Shown: positions 36,438-45,857 of the stretch, in pieces
Layout of the letters: the number at the start of each line of letters is the position of its first letter
Numbering within the stretch: position 1 is the first letter of the stretch
Assembly (NCBI RefSeq): GCF_019039055.1
Contig: NZ_JAHOPB010000001.1
Location: 372,001 to 436,000 of the forward strand
Direction: 5' to 3'
Length of the DNA stretch: 64,000 nt
DNA from: Reyranella humidisoli
GTDB lineage: Bacteria; Pseudomonadota; Alphaproteobacteria; Reyranellales; Reyranellaceae
Notes under the pieces: model-generated
Databases searched by the model: none
What the model saw: only the letters and a program-made list of their open reading frames with translations
What the model was told of the DNA's origin: nothing
Position numbers and translations under genes: made by a program

Positions 36438-37808
36438 CTAAGCGCCACGTCCGTCGTCCGTGCCGACCGGGGCCGGCACACTGTTCTCGGCGCGCGGCGG
36501 GACCGCCTGGCCCGAGAGTCGCAAGGTGCGCTCCAGCAAGAGCTCGTAGAGCGGCCGGCCGCCCAGCGCCTGCGAGACCGCATTGGCCGTCACGCAGGTC
36601 ACGATCAGCGGCAGGATGAGCGCGTAGCCGTTGGTCAGTTCGGCGGCCAGCACGACGCCGACCAAGGGCGCGCGGATGGATGCGGAGAACAGGCCGCCCA
36701 TTGCGGCGATCACGAAAGCGGCGCCCGCCAGTGGCGGTACCGGTACGAACGTCTGGAGCAGCCATGCGGCGATCAGGCCCACCGTGGTGGCAAGTGTCAG
36801 CAGCGGCGCGAAGATGCCGCCAGGGACACCGACCGGATAGCTCAGCATTACACCGACGAAGCGCAGCAGGCAGAGCAGCAGCAGCGTCGTGATCGGCAGG
36901 TTCGCGGTCACGAGGCCCGGGATCAGCAGTTCGCCGCCGCCGACGGCTTGTGGCAGCACGAGCGCCAGCACGCCGATGGCAGCGCCGACCACGAGCGCCG
37001 GCACGAACGGCACCTTCCGGAAGGTTGTCCCCACCCAGTCGAGCAGGAAGAGCAGCGTGTTGTTGAACACGATGCCCAGCCCGCCGAGGAACACGCCCAG
37101 TACCAAGAAGGCCGGCAGCAGCGACAGCGGCATCTCGGCATTGTCGAGCCTGAGCTGCGGTGCCGTGCCGCCCACCAGCTCCATGCCGATGGCGCTGGCG
37201 GTCGAGGCGATGATGACGGCGGTGTAGGAGCGCAGCGTGTAGCGGAACTGCTTGCGCGTCTCCTCGATCACGAAAAGGATCGCCGCCAGCGGCGCATTGA
37301 AGGCGGCGGCGAGGCCGGCCGCGGCGCCGGCCGCCAGAAGGCCACGCAATTCCACCTCGCTGAGCTTCAGGCGCTCGGCAATCGCCTGCGCGATCGACGC
37401 GCCCATGTGGATGGTCGGCCCCTCGCGTCCCGCCACGAGACCGGACGAGAGCGCCAGCACGCCACCCACGAACTTCACCGGCAGGACGCGCCGCCAGCGT
37501 ACCTCGCGCAGCCCTTCCATCGCGCCTTCGATTTCCTGCACGCCGCTGCCCGCCGCTTCGGGTGCGACGCGGCGCGTGAGGAAGAAGGCAGCGACCAGCG
37601 CAACCGCGGCAATCGCCGCCGCAGCCGCCATGGTGAGGGGGCCGTGTCCCATGTACGCCACCAGCCACGACGGCCAGCGGACGAGCGTATCGACGACGAG
37701 ATGGAAGCCGGCACCCAGGACACCGGTGGCCAGCCCGCACAGGGCCGCCAGCGCATACAAGGCGGCATCGGAGATCGATTGGCCCGCCGGTCGATCTCCT
37801 GAAGTCAC
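36438..37808 (-). CDS. ClC-family chloride/proton antiporter
   Basis: A 456-residue inner-membrane protein with the ClC duplicated helix architecture. Chloride-site motifs are GSGVQEIEG (helix D), GREGPTIHMG (helix F, with the gating Glu) and GGIFAPLLTL (helix N). The internal proton Glu is in LFVIEETRKQFRYTLRSYTA, matching the E. coli ClcA antiporter rather than channel members. No C-terminal CBS domains follow. The role is Cl-/H+ exchange, for instance in acid resistance. It is convergent with the esterase, with a repeat between them. Alone in its transcript as far as visible. Confidence 0.93.
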   Translation of the reverse strand: MTSGDRPAGQSISDAALYALAALCGLATGVLGAGFHLVVDTLVRWPSWLVAYMGHGPLTMAAAAAIAAVALVAAFFLTRRVAPEAAGSGVQEIEGAMEGLREVRWRRVLPVKFVGGVLALSSGLVAGREGPTIHMGASIAQAIAERLKLSEVELRGLLAAGAAAGLAAAFNAPLAAILFVIEETRKQFRYTLRSYTAVIIASTASAIGMELVGGTAPQLRLDNAEMPLSLLPAFLVLGVFLGGLGIVFNNTLLFLLDWVGTTFRKVPFVPALVVGAAIGVLALVLPQAVGGGELLIPGLVTANLPITTLLLLCLLRFVGVMLSYPVGVPGGIFAPLLTLATTVGLIAAWLLQTFVPVPPLAGAAFVIAAMGGLFSASIRAPLVGVVLAAELTNGYALILPLIVTCVTANAVSQALGGRPLYELLLERTLRLSGQAVPPRAENSVPAPVGTDDGRGA

Positions 37809-37865
37809 GCGCCGCCTCCAATAGTGAGAGGCAATAATGCCCGGCGAGGACAGGGTGTCAAAGCG

Positions 37866-38504
37866 TCAGCGCGTAAAGACCACGTCGGAAAGATCGCTGC
37901 GCACTTCCCAGTGATGCCGTTCGAGCTCGGGATCGAGATGCTCCTCGGCCGGGAAGCCGAGGCAGAGATAGGCCACGAGGTTCCAGCCGGCAGGCACGTC
38001 GAGCGCCTGCGTCACCTTCTTCGGATCGAGGATTGAAACCCAGCCCATGCCGATTCCATCGGCGCGCGCCGCGAGCCACAGGGTCTGGATGGCGGCCACG
38101 ACCGAGTAGTGCAACGTCTCGGGCATGGTTTGTTGTCCAAGCCCGCTGCCGGTATGCGTGCCGTCGTCGGAGAAGACCGCGAGATGAACTGGCGCTTCCT
38201 TGAGGCCGGCGAGCTTGAGCCCGGCATAGATCGCATGCTTCTCGCCACCATAGCCGGCCAGCGCCTTCTCGTTGGCCTGCGTAAAACTCTCGACCACGGC
38301 GCGCCGGCGCTCGGCCGACTCGACATGCACGAACCGCCACGGCTGGCTGAGGCCGACCGACGGGGCGTGACTAGCCACCTCGAGCAGCGTGTCGATGCGC
38401 TCGCGCGCCACCGGATCGGTGCGGAACCGCCGCACGTCGCGCCGCCACAGGACGAGCTGGCGAAACTCGGCCCGGAAGGCCGCGTCGAAATCGGGATGCG
38501 TCAT
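37866..38504 (-). CDS. bluB: 5,6-dimethylbenzimidazole synthase
   Basis: A 212-residue nitroreductase-fold enzyme that cannibalises reduced FMN to make 5,6-dimethylbenzimidazole, the lower ligand of B12. BluB signatures include LWRRDVRRFRTDPV, VASHAPSVGLSQPWRFVHVE and GMGWVSILDPKKVTQALDVP. Its ATG overlaps the cobB stop by 1 nt (TGATG), placing it at the end of the leftward cobL-cobE-cobM-cobA-cobB-bluB operon. That location confirms a B12 role rather than a generic nitroreductase. A longer in-frame reading to 38834 is antisense/shifted to cobB and is rejected. Confidence 0.95.
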   Translation of the reverse strand: MTHPDFDAAFRAEFRQLVLWRRDVRRFRTDPVARERIDTLLEVASHAPSVGLSQPWRFVHVESAERRRAVVESFTQANEKALAGYGGEKHAIYAGLKLAGLKEAPVHLAVFSDDGTHTGSGLGQQTMPETLHYSVVAAIQTLWLAARADGIGMGWVSILDPKKVTQALDVPAGWNLVAYLCLGFPAEEHLDPELERHHWEVRSDLSDVVFTR

Positions 38505-39829
38505 CAACTCCACCGATCGATTGCATGAAAGAACGTGCCGCTCACGGAGCCGCGTTGCGCCCCCGCTTCCGGCACCGCCGCGCCGTTCGCATCGCGACAC
38601 TCGACGAGCGGTGCATCGCCTGTCGACTGGATGCTGGCATAGTGGAACTCGTGACCAGCCACCTCGTCGCCCCGAGCGCCCAGTACGCCGTTCGTCACGA
38701 GACGGGCGCGGCGATAGCCGAGATGCAGTCGACGCCTGGCAAACGAGGTTTCGACGTCCAGAAACCCGAGCATCGCGTGTCTCGTTCCGCCTGCATCGAC
38801 AAGCCCCTGCCCCAGCACCATGTAACCGCCGCACTCCCCGTGGACCGGCACCGACTGCGCCGCCAGCGCCTTCATGCCGGCGGCAAAACGGCCGGCCGCG
38901 GCCAGCGTTCCCGCATGCAGCTCGGGATAGCCGCCGGGCAACCAGACCGCGTCCGCCGCAGCGTCCGGCGCTTCGTCGGCGAGCGGCGAGAATGGCAGGA
39001 TTTCCGCGCCCGCCCTGCGCCAGCTTTCCAGCAGATGCGGATACATGAAGGAGAAAGCGCGGTCCTGCGCCAGTGCGATGCGCTGGCCGGGCGGCAGCAG
39101 GCCCCGCGCGGCCTCAATCGAGCCCGCTCGGGCCGTCCGGGCGCTCGCTTCGATGGCATCGAGATCGAGCGACGCCTCGACCGTATCGGCGAGTATGTCG
39201 AGGCGGTGCACGATGTCGGGCAGTTCGACGGCCTGCACGAGGCCGAGATGTCTCTCGGGCAGGGAAAAACCCGCATTCGACGGCAGCGCGCCGAACAGCT
39301 TCAGGCCGGCGCGTTCGAGACCCGGCGCGATCATGCCGACATGCCGTGCGCTCGCGGCACGATTGAGGATGACGCCCGCCACCTCGACATCGTCGCGATA
39401 GCGCGCAAGGCCGCTTGCGATGGCCGCCGCCGTCTCGGCCTGGCCCGACACGTCGAGCACCAGCGCCACGGGCCATCCCGTCAACGCCGCGAGATCGGCC
39501 GTCGCACCGCGTGCCGTCTGTCCCCGTTCGGCCACGCCGTCGAACAGGCCCATCACGCCTTCGACGACCACGAGGTCGGCCGAAGCGCCGTGACGGGCCA
39601 CGAGTCCGGCAAGCGTCCCCGGTGACATCGCCCAGGTATCGAGGTTGAAGCTCGGCCGGCCGGTCGCCGCCGTGTGGAAGGCCGGATCGATGTAATCCGG
39701 CCCGCACTTAAAGGGCTGCACGGAGCGACCGCGGCGCGCGAGCGCGCGGATCAGGCCCGAGGCGATCGTGGTCTTGCCGGCACCCGAGCGCGCCGCCGCG
39801 ACGATCAGCCCGCGCGGCCTCTCGCTCAT
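38504..39829 (-). CDS. cobB: cobyrinate / hydrogenobyrinate a,c-diamide synthase
   Basis: A 441-residue amidotransferase that amidates the a and c acetate chains of (hydrogeno)byrinate using glutamine and ATP. The N-terminal P-loop-like AAARSGAGKTTIASGLIRAL and KCGPDYIDPAFHTAATGRPS are followed by the C-terminal class I glutaminase domain with the Cys in VPVHGECGGYMVLGQGL and LGYRRARL near the end. In the aerobic pathway its substrate is hydrogenobyrinate, before cobalt insertion by CobNST. The start overlaps the cobA stop by 4 nt. Confidence 0.96.
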   Translation of the reverse strand: MSERPRGLIVAAARSGAGKTTIASGLIRALARRGRSVQPFKCGPDYIDPAFHTAATGRPSFNLDTWAMSPGTLAGLVARHGASADLVVVEGVMGLFDGVAERGQTARGATADLAALTGWPVALVLDVSGQAETAAAIASGLARYRDDVEVAGVILNRAASARHVGMIAPGLERAGLKLFGALPSNAGFSLPERHLGLVQAVELPDIVHRLDILADTVEASLDLDAIEASARTARAGSIEAARGLLPPGQRIALAQDRAFSFMYPHLLESWRRAGAEILPFSPLADEAPDAAADAVWLPGGYPELHAGTLAAAGRFAAGMKALAAQSVPVHGECGGYMVLGQGLVDAGGTRHAMLGFLDVETSFARRRLHLGYRRARLVTNGVLGARGDEVAGHEFHYASIQSTGDAPLVECRDANGAAVPEAGAQRGSVSGTFFHAIDRWS

Positions 39830-40611
39830 GACCAGCCGACCATCGACGCGAACACCTCTTTGCGCAACGCGGCGATCTCTCCGATGACGGCAATGCAGGG
39901 CGAGCCGAGACGGTGATGCTGCGCGTCCGCCGCCAGCGCATCGAGGCGGCTTTCGACGATGCGCTCGCCATCGACTGTCGCCGACTGGATCAGCGTCGCG
40001 GGTGTTTCGGCTGCAAGTCCGCCCCGTTGCAGCGCCGCCACGATCTCCTCGAGCTGCGTCATCGGCATGTAGAGAATGAGCGGCTGGCCGAGCCGGCCCA
40101 GGGCCTCCCAGTCGGCGGTGGACTGGCCCTCGGCGCGATGGCCCGCCGCCAGCACGACGGCGTGGTTGGTGTCGCGCGACGTCGCGGGAATGCCGGCGAG
40201 TGCGGCACCGGCAAGCCCCGCCGTCAGGCCGGGAATGATGCGGAAGCGAAGCTGCGCCTCGCTGAGCGCCGTCACCTCGTCCCAGCCGCGGCCGAACACG
40301 AAGGGATCGCCACCCTTCAGGCGCAATACGCGCCGCCCAGCGCGCGCGCGGTCGATCAGCAGCGCGTTGATCTCATCCTGCTTCGGCGAAGGCTTGCCGC
40401 CGCGCTTGCCCGCCGGCAGCAGCACCGCGTCCTTGCGCGCCAGACGCAGCACGCGCGGATCGACCAGCGCGTCATGCACGATATCGTCGGCGACCGTCAC
40501 GGCGTGCAGTGCCAGCACAGTGAGGAGCCGCGGATCGCCGGGGCCGGCTCCAGCCAGCCACACTTCTCCTGGTGGGAATTCCGGCAGGTCGGGGAAACCG
40601 TCCAGCGTCAC
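39826..40611 (-). CDS. cobA: uroporphyrinogen-III C-methyltransferase
   Basis: A 261-residue SAM-dependent methyltransferase that converts uroporphyrinogen III to precorrin-2, the branch point to B12. Family motifs: [19 protein letters not shown] (SAM site), [35 protein letters not shown] and [20 protein letters not shown]. It lacks the CysG oxidase/ferrochelatase part, so it serves B12 alone. It overlaps cobM by 4 nt at its 5' end and cobB by 4 nt at its 3' end. Confidence 0.96.
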   Translation of the reverse strand: MTLDGFPDLPEFPPGEVWLAGAGPGDPRLLTVLALHAVTVADDIVHDALVDPRVLRLARKDAVLLPAGKRGGKPSPKQDEINALLIDRARAGRRVLRLKGGDPFVFGRGWDEVTALSEAQLRFRIIPGLTAGLAGAALAGIPATSRDTNHAVVLAAGHRAEGQSTADWEALGRLGQPLILYMPMTQLEEIVAALQRGGLAAETPATLIQSATVDGERIVESRLDALAADAQHHRLGSPCIAVIGEIAALRKEVFASMVGWS

Positions 40612-41369
40612 GCTCCACGGCCCCGGAAGCGCCTCTGATAGGCGGCGTCGTAAAGCGCGCTGTTCCGGAAATCGCGTGCGCCCAGAACCTTGCCGACGAG
40701 GATCAACGCCGTGCGCTCGATCGGCGCCTTCGCCACTTCATCCGCGATCGTTCCGAGCGTGGCGCGGATCACGCGCTCGTCGGGCCAGGTCGCACGATAG
40801 ACGATGGCCGCGGGACAGGCCGCCCCATAGTGCGGCGTCAGCTCCGCCACGATCCTGTCGAGCACATGGATCGAGAGATGCAGCACGAGCGTGGCGCCAG
40901 TCGCGGCATAGGAGGCGAGCTTCTCTCCTCCGGGCATCGCCGAGGCGCGGCCGGAGGTCCGCGTCAGCACCACGGTCTGCGCCACTTCGGGCAAGGTGAG
41001 TTCCTGTCCCAGCGCGGCGGCTGCGGCCGCGAATGAAGGAACGCCCGGCGTCACCGTGTAGGGAATTCCCTCTGAGTCGAGGCGGCGAAGCTGCTCGCCG
41101 AGCGCGCTCCAGATCGACAGGTCGCCGGAATGAAGGCGCGCCACATCCTGCCCGGCCTCGGTCGCGCGGCGGCATTCCGCGACGATCTCGTCGAGCGACA
41201 GCGGCGCGGTATCGACGATGCGGGCGCCCGGCGGGCAATGGTCGAGCAACGCCTTCGGCACCAGCGAGCCGGCATAGAGGCAGACCGCACAGCGCGCGAT
41301 CAGATCGCGCCCGCGCACGGTGATCAGGTCCGGCGCACCTGGGCCGGCGCCGATGAAATGGATGGTCAT
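40608..41369 (-). CDS. cobM: precorrin-4 C11-methyltransferase
   Basis: A 253-residue tetrapyrrole methyltransferase that methylates C-11 of precorrin-4. Signatures: [80 protein letters not shown] and [20 protein letters not shown] longer in-frame reading to 41861 would run antisense through the cobE/cobL sequence frames and is rejected; ATG 41369 overlaps the cobE stop (ATGA). Confidence 0.96.
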   Translation of the reverse strand: MTIHFIGAGPGAPDLITVRGRDLIARCAVCLYAGSLVPKALLDHCPPGARIVDTAPLSLDEIVAECRRATEAGQDVARLHSGDLSIWSALGEQLRRLDSEGIPYTVTPGVPSFAAAAAALGQELTLPEVAQTVVLTRTSGRASAMPGGEKLASYAATGATLVLHLSIHVLDRIVAELTPHYGAACPAAIVYRATWPDERVIRATLGTIADEVAKAPIERTALILVGKVLGARDFRNSALYDAAYQRRFRGRGA

Positions 41370-41749
41370 CGTCCCTCTCCGATGGCGATGGCGCAGGTCG
41401 CGCGCTCGGTCGCCACGCGCGTGCCCAGCAACCGGCCCTCGCGGCCCGCCACCACCAGCGCCGACGCCTCGGCGATCGACGGCAGTCCCTTGGCCTTCAG
41501 CACCAGCTTCGACGGCGTGAGCACGCGTCCCGCGACACGATCGAGATCGTCGACCGTGCAGGCGACCAGCCTCACGGAAAGCCGGCGCGCCACTTCGGCG
41601 AAAACCGGATCGGTCGCCTTCTCCGATTCGGTCGCAACCGAATCGAGGCGCTCCACCGGCAGATCGAACATGCCGAGCGCCATGCGCACGACCCGCTCGA
41701 TCTCGTCGGCCGACGTCTCGCGCCGGCAGCCCACGCCCGCGACGATCAT
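41366..41749 (-). CDS. cobE: CobE / CbiG C-terminal domain-like cobalamin biosynthesis protein
   Basis: A 127-residue protein matching the C-terminal domain of Cbi[21 protein letters not shown] at the start and [20 protein letters not shown] in the middle are typical. CbiG opens the precorrin lactone in the anaerobic pathway; the role of stand-alone CobE in the aerobic route is not settled. It overlaps cobL and cobM by 4 nt each. Its retention while cobF is not seen in this window is notable. Confidence 0.88.
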   Translation of the reverse strand: MIVAGVGCRRETSADEIERVVRMALGMFDLPVERLDSVATESEKATDPVFAEVARRLSVRLVACTVDDLDRVAGRVLTPSKLVLKAKGLPSIAEASALVVAGREGRLLGTRVATERATCAIAIGEGR

Positions 41750-42987
41750 GGTTTCCCCGCCCGCCATTGGGTGACCGGCGCGGCGTGGCGCCAGACGAAG
41801 ACATTGCCGCTCCCGGCGCGGCCGGCCTTGGCGACCTGCAGCCGCGTGATTTCTCCACCATGCCGCTCGAAGCAATCGATCAACCGAGCCTCCGACTGCA
41901 GCGACACGGCGTTGGCAACGATGCGCCCACCGGGCTTCAATGCATTCCAGGCGGCGTCGAGCAGGCCGGGATCGGAGAGGCCACCGCCGACGAAGATCGC
42001 GTCGGGCGACGGCAATCCGTCGAAAGCCGCCGGTGCTGGCTTCCGCACGATCTGCAGGTCGGGCGTGCCGAGCGTCGCGGCGTTGCGCGCCGCCCGCGCC
42101 GCTCGCTCCGCGTCCTCCTCGATGCCGATGGCACGCAGCGAGGGATGGCGCAGCAGCCATTCGATGGCGACCGAGCCCGCGCCCAGCCCGACATCCCACA
42201 GCAGTTCGCCCTGCTGCGGCGCCAGGGAAGAAAGCGTCACCGCGCGAATGTCACGCTTGGTGAGCTGGCCGTCGTGCTCGAACAATGAATCGTCGAGACC
42301 GGGCGCCAGCGTCACGATCTTCGCATCGGCCGCGGCTGCGACCTGCAGCGCAATGATGTTGAGGGCAGCGACCTCCGTGAGGCCGAAGGACCGCGCTGCC
42401 GTAGAACGGATGCGCTCGCGTGTACCACCCAGCGCTTCCAGAACCGCGAGCGTCGAGGCGCCCATGCCGCGCGCCGTCAGCAACTGGGCAAGACGAGATG
42501 GCGTTGCGCCATCCCATGACAAAGCGAGAATGCGCGCGCCAGGCTGGAGATGGCGGACGATGCCTTCCAGCGCGCGGCCGTGCAGGCTCACCAATGCGAC
42601 GTCCTGCAACGACCAGCCCAATCGAGAGGCGGCGAGGCTGAACGACGATGGCTGCGGCAGGCAGATCGTCTCATCGGCGGAAATCGATCGCAGCAGCATC
42701 TCACCGACGCCGTAGTGGAAGGGATCGCCGCTTGCCAGCACGACGACTGGCCGGCCGCGCATCGCCAGAATGTCACTCATTGCGCCGGCAATCGGGCTGG
42801 GCCAGGCGAGAGACCGGCCACGGATCAGACCACCCACGAGCTCCAGGTGACGCTTGCCACCCACCACCAGCTCTGCCGACGACACGAGTTGGCGCGCCAC
42901 GGAAGACAGACCGTCGATCCCATCCTCACCGAGACCGACGATGGACAGCCATCGCGCGGCCGGGCAGGTTGCGGCCCCGCTCGTCAT
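41746..42987 (-). CDS. cobL: precorrin-6Y C5,15-methyltransferase (decarboxylating), CbiE-CbiT fusion
   Basis: A 413-residue two-domain enzyme that methylates C-5 and C-15 and decarboxylates the C-12 acetate of precorrin-6B. The CbiE-like domain (about 1-200) starts with [20 protein letters not shown] and contains [18 protein letters not shown]; the CbiT-like domain (about 210-413) has the SAM motif [20 protein letters not shown] and [15 protein letters not shown]. First gene of the leftward six-gene block. Its ATG is only 14 bp from the cobK ATG on the other strand, so its promoter must lie inside cobK or be shared with the riboswitch operon by readthrough. Confidence 0.96.
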   Translation of the reverse strand: MTSGAATCPAARWLSIVGLGEDGIDGLSSVARQLVSSAELVVGGKRHLELVGGLIRGRSLAWPSPIAGAMSDILAMRGRPVVVLASGDPFHYGVGEMLLRSISADETICLPQPSSFSLAASRLGWSLQDVALVSLHGRALEGIVRHLQPGARILALSWDGATPSRLAQLLTARGMGASTLAVLEALGGTRERIRSTAARSFGLTEVAALNIIALQVAAAADAKIVTLAPGLDDSLFEHDGQLTKRDIRAVTLSSLAPQQGELLWDVGLGAGSVAIEWLLRHPSLRAIGIEEDAERAARAARNAATLGTPDLQIVRKPAPAAFDGLPSPDAIFVGGGLSDPGLLDAAWNALKPGGRIVANAVSLQSEARLIDCFERHGGEITRLQVAKAGRAGSGNVFVWRHAAPVTQWRAGKP

Positions 42988-43001
42988 CGCCCGGCCCCGA
43001 C

Positions 43002-43757
43002 ATGCGCGTTCTCATCCTCGGCGGCACCACCGAAGCCTCCGCGCTGGCCCGTCGGCTCGCCGACGACACGCATTTCGAGGCGACGCTGTCGCTGGCTGGC
43101 CGCACGGCGCAGCCCGCGCCGCAAGCCTTGCCCACGCGCATCGGTGGCTTCGGCGGAATCGACGGACTCGTGCGCCATCTGCGCGACGAGAAGATCGTGG
43201 CCGTCATCGACGCGACCCATCCCTATGCCGACCAGATGTCGGCTCATGCCGTCGCGGCCTGCGGCCAGGCCGCCGTTCCGCTGGCTTCGCTGGTCCGCGC
43301 GCCGTGGACGCGACAGGCCGGAGACGAGTGGATCGAAGTGGTCGATACGCAAGCCGCGGCAAACGCCATCGGTCGCAATCCACGGCGCGTGTTCCTGGCG
43401 ATCGGCCGGCAGGAGCTGCCGGTCTTCGCCGACGCGCCACAGCACCACTATCTCGCCCGCGTCATCGACGCGCCCGCCGGCGATGCGTTGCCGCCCAACC
43501 TGACTCTCGTGGAGGCGCGCGGTCCGTTCGATCTTGCGGCCGAGACCGCACTGCTGCGCGACCGCAGGATCGAGCTCGTCGTATCCAAGAACGCCGGCGG
43601 CGACGCGACCTACGCCAAGATCGAAGCCGCGCGCGCGCTTGGCGTGCGGGTCATCATGATCGCGCGTCCGCACAAGCCAGCCGGCTACGTCACGGCGACG
43701 CCGGAAGACGCTGTTGCCTGGCTGGATCACGTCAGGCGCTCGCTGCGCGGCGTGTAG
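43002..43757 (+). CDS. cobK: precorrin-6A reductase
   Basis: A 251-residue NADPH-dependent reductase giving precorrin-6B. Motifs: MRVLILGGTTEASALARRLA at the start, VIDATHPYADQMSAHAV, RRVFLAIGRQELPVFADAP and VVSKNAGGDATYAKIEAARA. ATG 43002 was chosen because the protein then starts at the nucleotide-binding strand. No Shine-Dalgarno is visible before it, so leaderless translation is possible. It lies opposite to the cob operons, its 3' end overlapping cobJ by 31 nt tail-to-tail and its start 14 bp from cobL. Confidence 0.95.
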   Translation: MRVLILGGTTEASALARRLADDTHFEATLSLAGRTAQPAPQALPTRIGGFGGIDGLVRHLRDEKIVAVIDATHPYADQMSAHAVAACGQAAVPLASLVRAPWTRQAGDEWIEVVDTQAAANAIGRNPRRVFLAIGRQELPVFADAPQHHYLARVIDAPAGDALPPNLTLVEARGPFDLAAETALLRDRRIELVVSKNAGGDATYAKIEAARALGVRVIMIARPHKPAGYVTATPEDAVAWLDHVRRSLRGV

Positions 43758-44473
43758 ACCCAGCGACCGACCGTGCGTGTCGTGCTGGCGCCGACGATGA
43801 CCAGGGTGCGCATGTCGGCCACGGACGGATCGGCCGTTGCCAGCGTCGCCGCGACCACCTTTGTCTCCGCCGTTCCCGCGGCGCGCACGAACAGGACGGG
43901 CGTCGTACCCGACTTCACTTGCCGCAGCAGGTCGAGCGCCATGCCGAGCTGATGCGGCCGCGCCTTCGAGGCGGGATTGTAGAGCGCGATCACGAAGTCG
44001 GCTTCGGCCGCCGCATTCAGGCGCCGCTCGATGGTCGACCAGTTCTTGAGATTGTCCGAAAGCGAGATCGCGCAGAAATCGCCGCCCAGCGGCGCGCCCG
44101 CTTCCGCCGCCGCCGCCAGCATCGCCGTCACGCCGGGCTCTACGCGGATGTCGAGCGTCCGCCAGGCCGGATCGCCGTGTTCCACCGCCTCGAACACCGC
44201 CGAGGCCATGGCGAAGACGCCGGGATCGCCGCCCGATACCACGACGACCTGACGGCCAGCGGCGGCGAGCGACAGGGCATGGCGCGCGCGATCGAGTTCG
44301 ACGCGGTTGTCCGAGGCGTGGCGTTGCTGGTCCGCGCGCGTCGCGGGAATGCGATCGAGATAAGGCCCGTAGCCCACGAGGTCGGAGGCCCGATCGAGGA
44401 CCGCGCGCGTCGCGGGCGTCATCAGCTCGGCCTTGCCCGGGCCCGTGCCGACCACGGTCAGCGAGCCGCTCAC
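43727..44473 (-). CDS. cobJ: precorrin-3B C17-methyltransferase
   Basis: A 248-residue SAM enzyme that performs the ring contraction and C-17 methylation. Signatures: LTVVGTGPGKAELMTPATRA, VVVVSGGDPGVFAMASAVFE, VEPGVTAMLAAAAEAGAPLG, CAISLSDNLKNWSTIERRL and VIALYNPASKARPHQLG. The GTG start at 44473 overlaps the cobI stop (GTGA). Last gene of the riboswitch-led operon; its tail overlaps convergent cobK by 31 nt, with no visible terminator between. Confidence 0.95.
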   Translation of the reverse strand: MSGSLTVVGTGPGKAELMTPATRAVLDRASDLVGYGPYLDRIPATRADQQRHASDNRVELDRARHALSLAAAGRQVVVVSGGDPGVFAMASAVFEAVEHGDPAWRTLDIRVEPGVTAMLAAAAEAGAPLGGDFCAISLSDNLKNWSTIERRLNAAAEADFVIALYNPASKARPHQLGMALDLLRQVKSGTTPVLFVRAAGTAETKVVAATLATADPSVADMRTLVIVGASTTRTVGRWVYTPRSERLT

Positions 44474-45228
44474 AGCTGCCGTCCCCGGCCGGCGATCAGG
44501 ACCATGGCGAAATAGGCGCCGGCGGGATCGCCGCACTCGGCCAGCGGCGCGATCCGCTCGCCCGGCATGGTGCCGCGCTCGACATAGACCGCGCGCGACA
44601 GCAGGCCGGCCGCCTCGACGGCGCGCCGCACCTTTCCGAGATGGCGGCCCACTTTCATGATCACCGCGGCATCGGTGTTGCGCAGCCGCTCCACGAGCTG
44701 ATCTTCGGCGAGCGTGCCCGGCAGCACCGCGAGCGTGTCGTCCCCCCAGGTGATCGGCAGGTTGGCGCGCGTCCAGCAGCCCGACATGCCGGTGACGCCG
44801 GGAACGACCTCGACCGGAAACGTCTCGGCGAGACGCCGCCACATATGCATGAACGAGCCGTAGAAGAACGGATCGCCCTCGGCGAGCAGACCGACCGACT
44901 TTCCGCTTTCGAGCAGGGCCGTGAGCGAAGCCGAGGCTTCGCGATAGAAACGGATCATCTGCGACTGGTAGTCGGGATGCTCCGCCGGAATTTCGTCGGT
45001 GACCGGATATTCCAGCCGCAGTTCCTGCCGCGCCGTGCCCATCAGCGGCGTCACGATGCCCCGCGCATTGCCCTGACGACCACGCTTGGCGAAGAAGGCG
45101 ACGACGTCGACCGTCCGCACCAGGCCGGCGGCGCGCAGCGTGAGATAGCGCACGTCGCCCGGACCGACGCCGATGCCGTAGAGCGTGCCCGGCGCGGCGG
45201 TGCCCGCGATCGCATCGAGACTGGTCAT
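44470..45228 (-). CDS. cobI: precorrin-2 C20-methyltransferase
   Basis: A 252-residue methyltransferase making precorrin-3A. Family features: LYGIGVGPGDVRYLTLRAAG, VVAFFAKRGRQGNARGIV, VGLLAEGDPFFYGSFMHMWR, VEVVPGVTGMSGCWTRANLP and AAVIMKVGRHLGKVRRAVEA. Overlaps cobH by 4 nt at its start and cobJ by 4 nt at its end, so it is translationally coupled to both. Confidence 0.96.
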   Translation of the reverse strand: MTSLDAIAGTAAPGTLYGIGVGPGDVRYLTLRAAGLVRTVDVVAFFAKRGRQGNARGIVTPLMGTARQELRLEYPVTDEIPAEHPDYQSQMIRFYREASASLTALLESGKSVGLLAEGDPFFYGSFMHMWRRLAETFPVEVVPGVTGMSGCWTRANLPITWGDDTLAVLPGTLAEDQLVERLRNTDAAVIMKVGRHLGKVRRAVEAAGLLSRAVYVERGTMPGERIAPLAECGDPAGAYFAMVLIAGRGRQL

Positions 45229-45857
45229 TCGATGTCACTCGCCAGCGCATTGATCGCGGCCGCCGTCATGGCGCTGCCGCCGCGCCGGCCGCGCACGACC
45301 AGGAACGGCACGCGCCCGTCGGCCGCCAGCGCCTCCTTGGATTCCAGCGCGCCGACGAAGCCCACCGGCACGCCGATCACCGCGGCCGGCAGGGGCGCGC
45401 CCGCGTCCAGCATTTCGAGCAGGCGGAACAGCGCCGTCGGTGCGTTGCCGATCGCGACAACCGCGCCGCCGAGACGATCGCGCCACAGCTCCATCGCCGC
45501 GGCGGAGCGCGTATTGCCGAGCTTCTGCGCGAGGGCGGGCACCGAGGGATCGTCGAGCGTGCAGATCACGTCGTTCGCCGCGGGCAGGCGCGCGCGCGTG
45601 ACGCCGTTGGCCACCATCTTCGCATCGCACAGGATCGGTGCGCCGTCCTTCAGCGCCTGCCGCGCCACCTGGGCGAAGCCGCGCGACATGTCGATGTCGC
45701 GGGCGATCTCGGGCATGCCGCAGGCGTGGATGAGGCGAACCGCCACGCGTTCCTCGACGGGATCGAAGCGCGCAAGATCGGCTTCGGCGCGGATGATCGC
45801 GAAGGAGCGGCGGTAGATCTCCGCGCCGTCGCGCACATAGTCGCGCGGCTCAGCCAT
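45225..45857 (-). CDS. cobH: precorrin-8X methylmutase
   Basis: A 210-residue isomerase that moves the C-11 methyl to C-12, forming hydrogenobyrinate. The catalytic His is expected in the RLIHACGMPEIARDI segment; further motifs are PILCDAKMVANGVTRARLP and AVVAIGNAPTALFRLLEML, then IGVPVGFVGALESKEAL. ATG 45857 gives the normal length and overlaps cobG by 8 nt. Confidence 0.96.
   Translation of the reverse strand: MAEPRDYVRDGAEIYRRSFAIIRAEADLARFDPVEERVAVRLIHACGMPEIARDIDMSRGFAQVARQALKDGAPILCDAKMVANGVTRARLPAANDVICTLDDPSVPALAQKLGNTRSAAAMELWRDRLGGAVVAIGNAPTALFRLLEMLDAGAPLPAAVIGVPVGFVGALESKEALAADGRVPFLVVRGRRGGSAMTAAAINALASDIE

Noticed and set aside
37866..38504. Generic nitroreductase annotation for the bluB gene
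   Set aside because: BluB-specific segments and coupling to cobB in a cob operon make 5,6-dimethylbenzimidazole synthase the better call.
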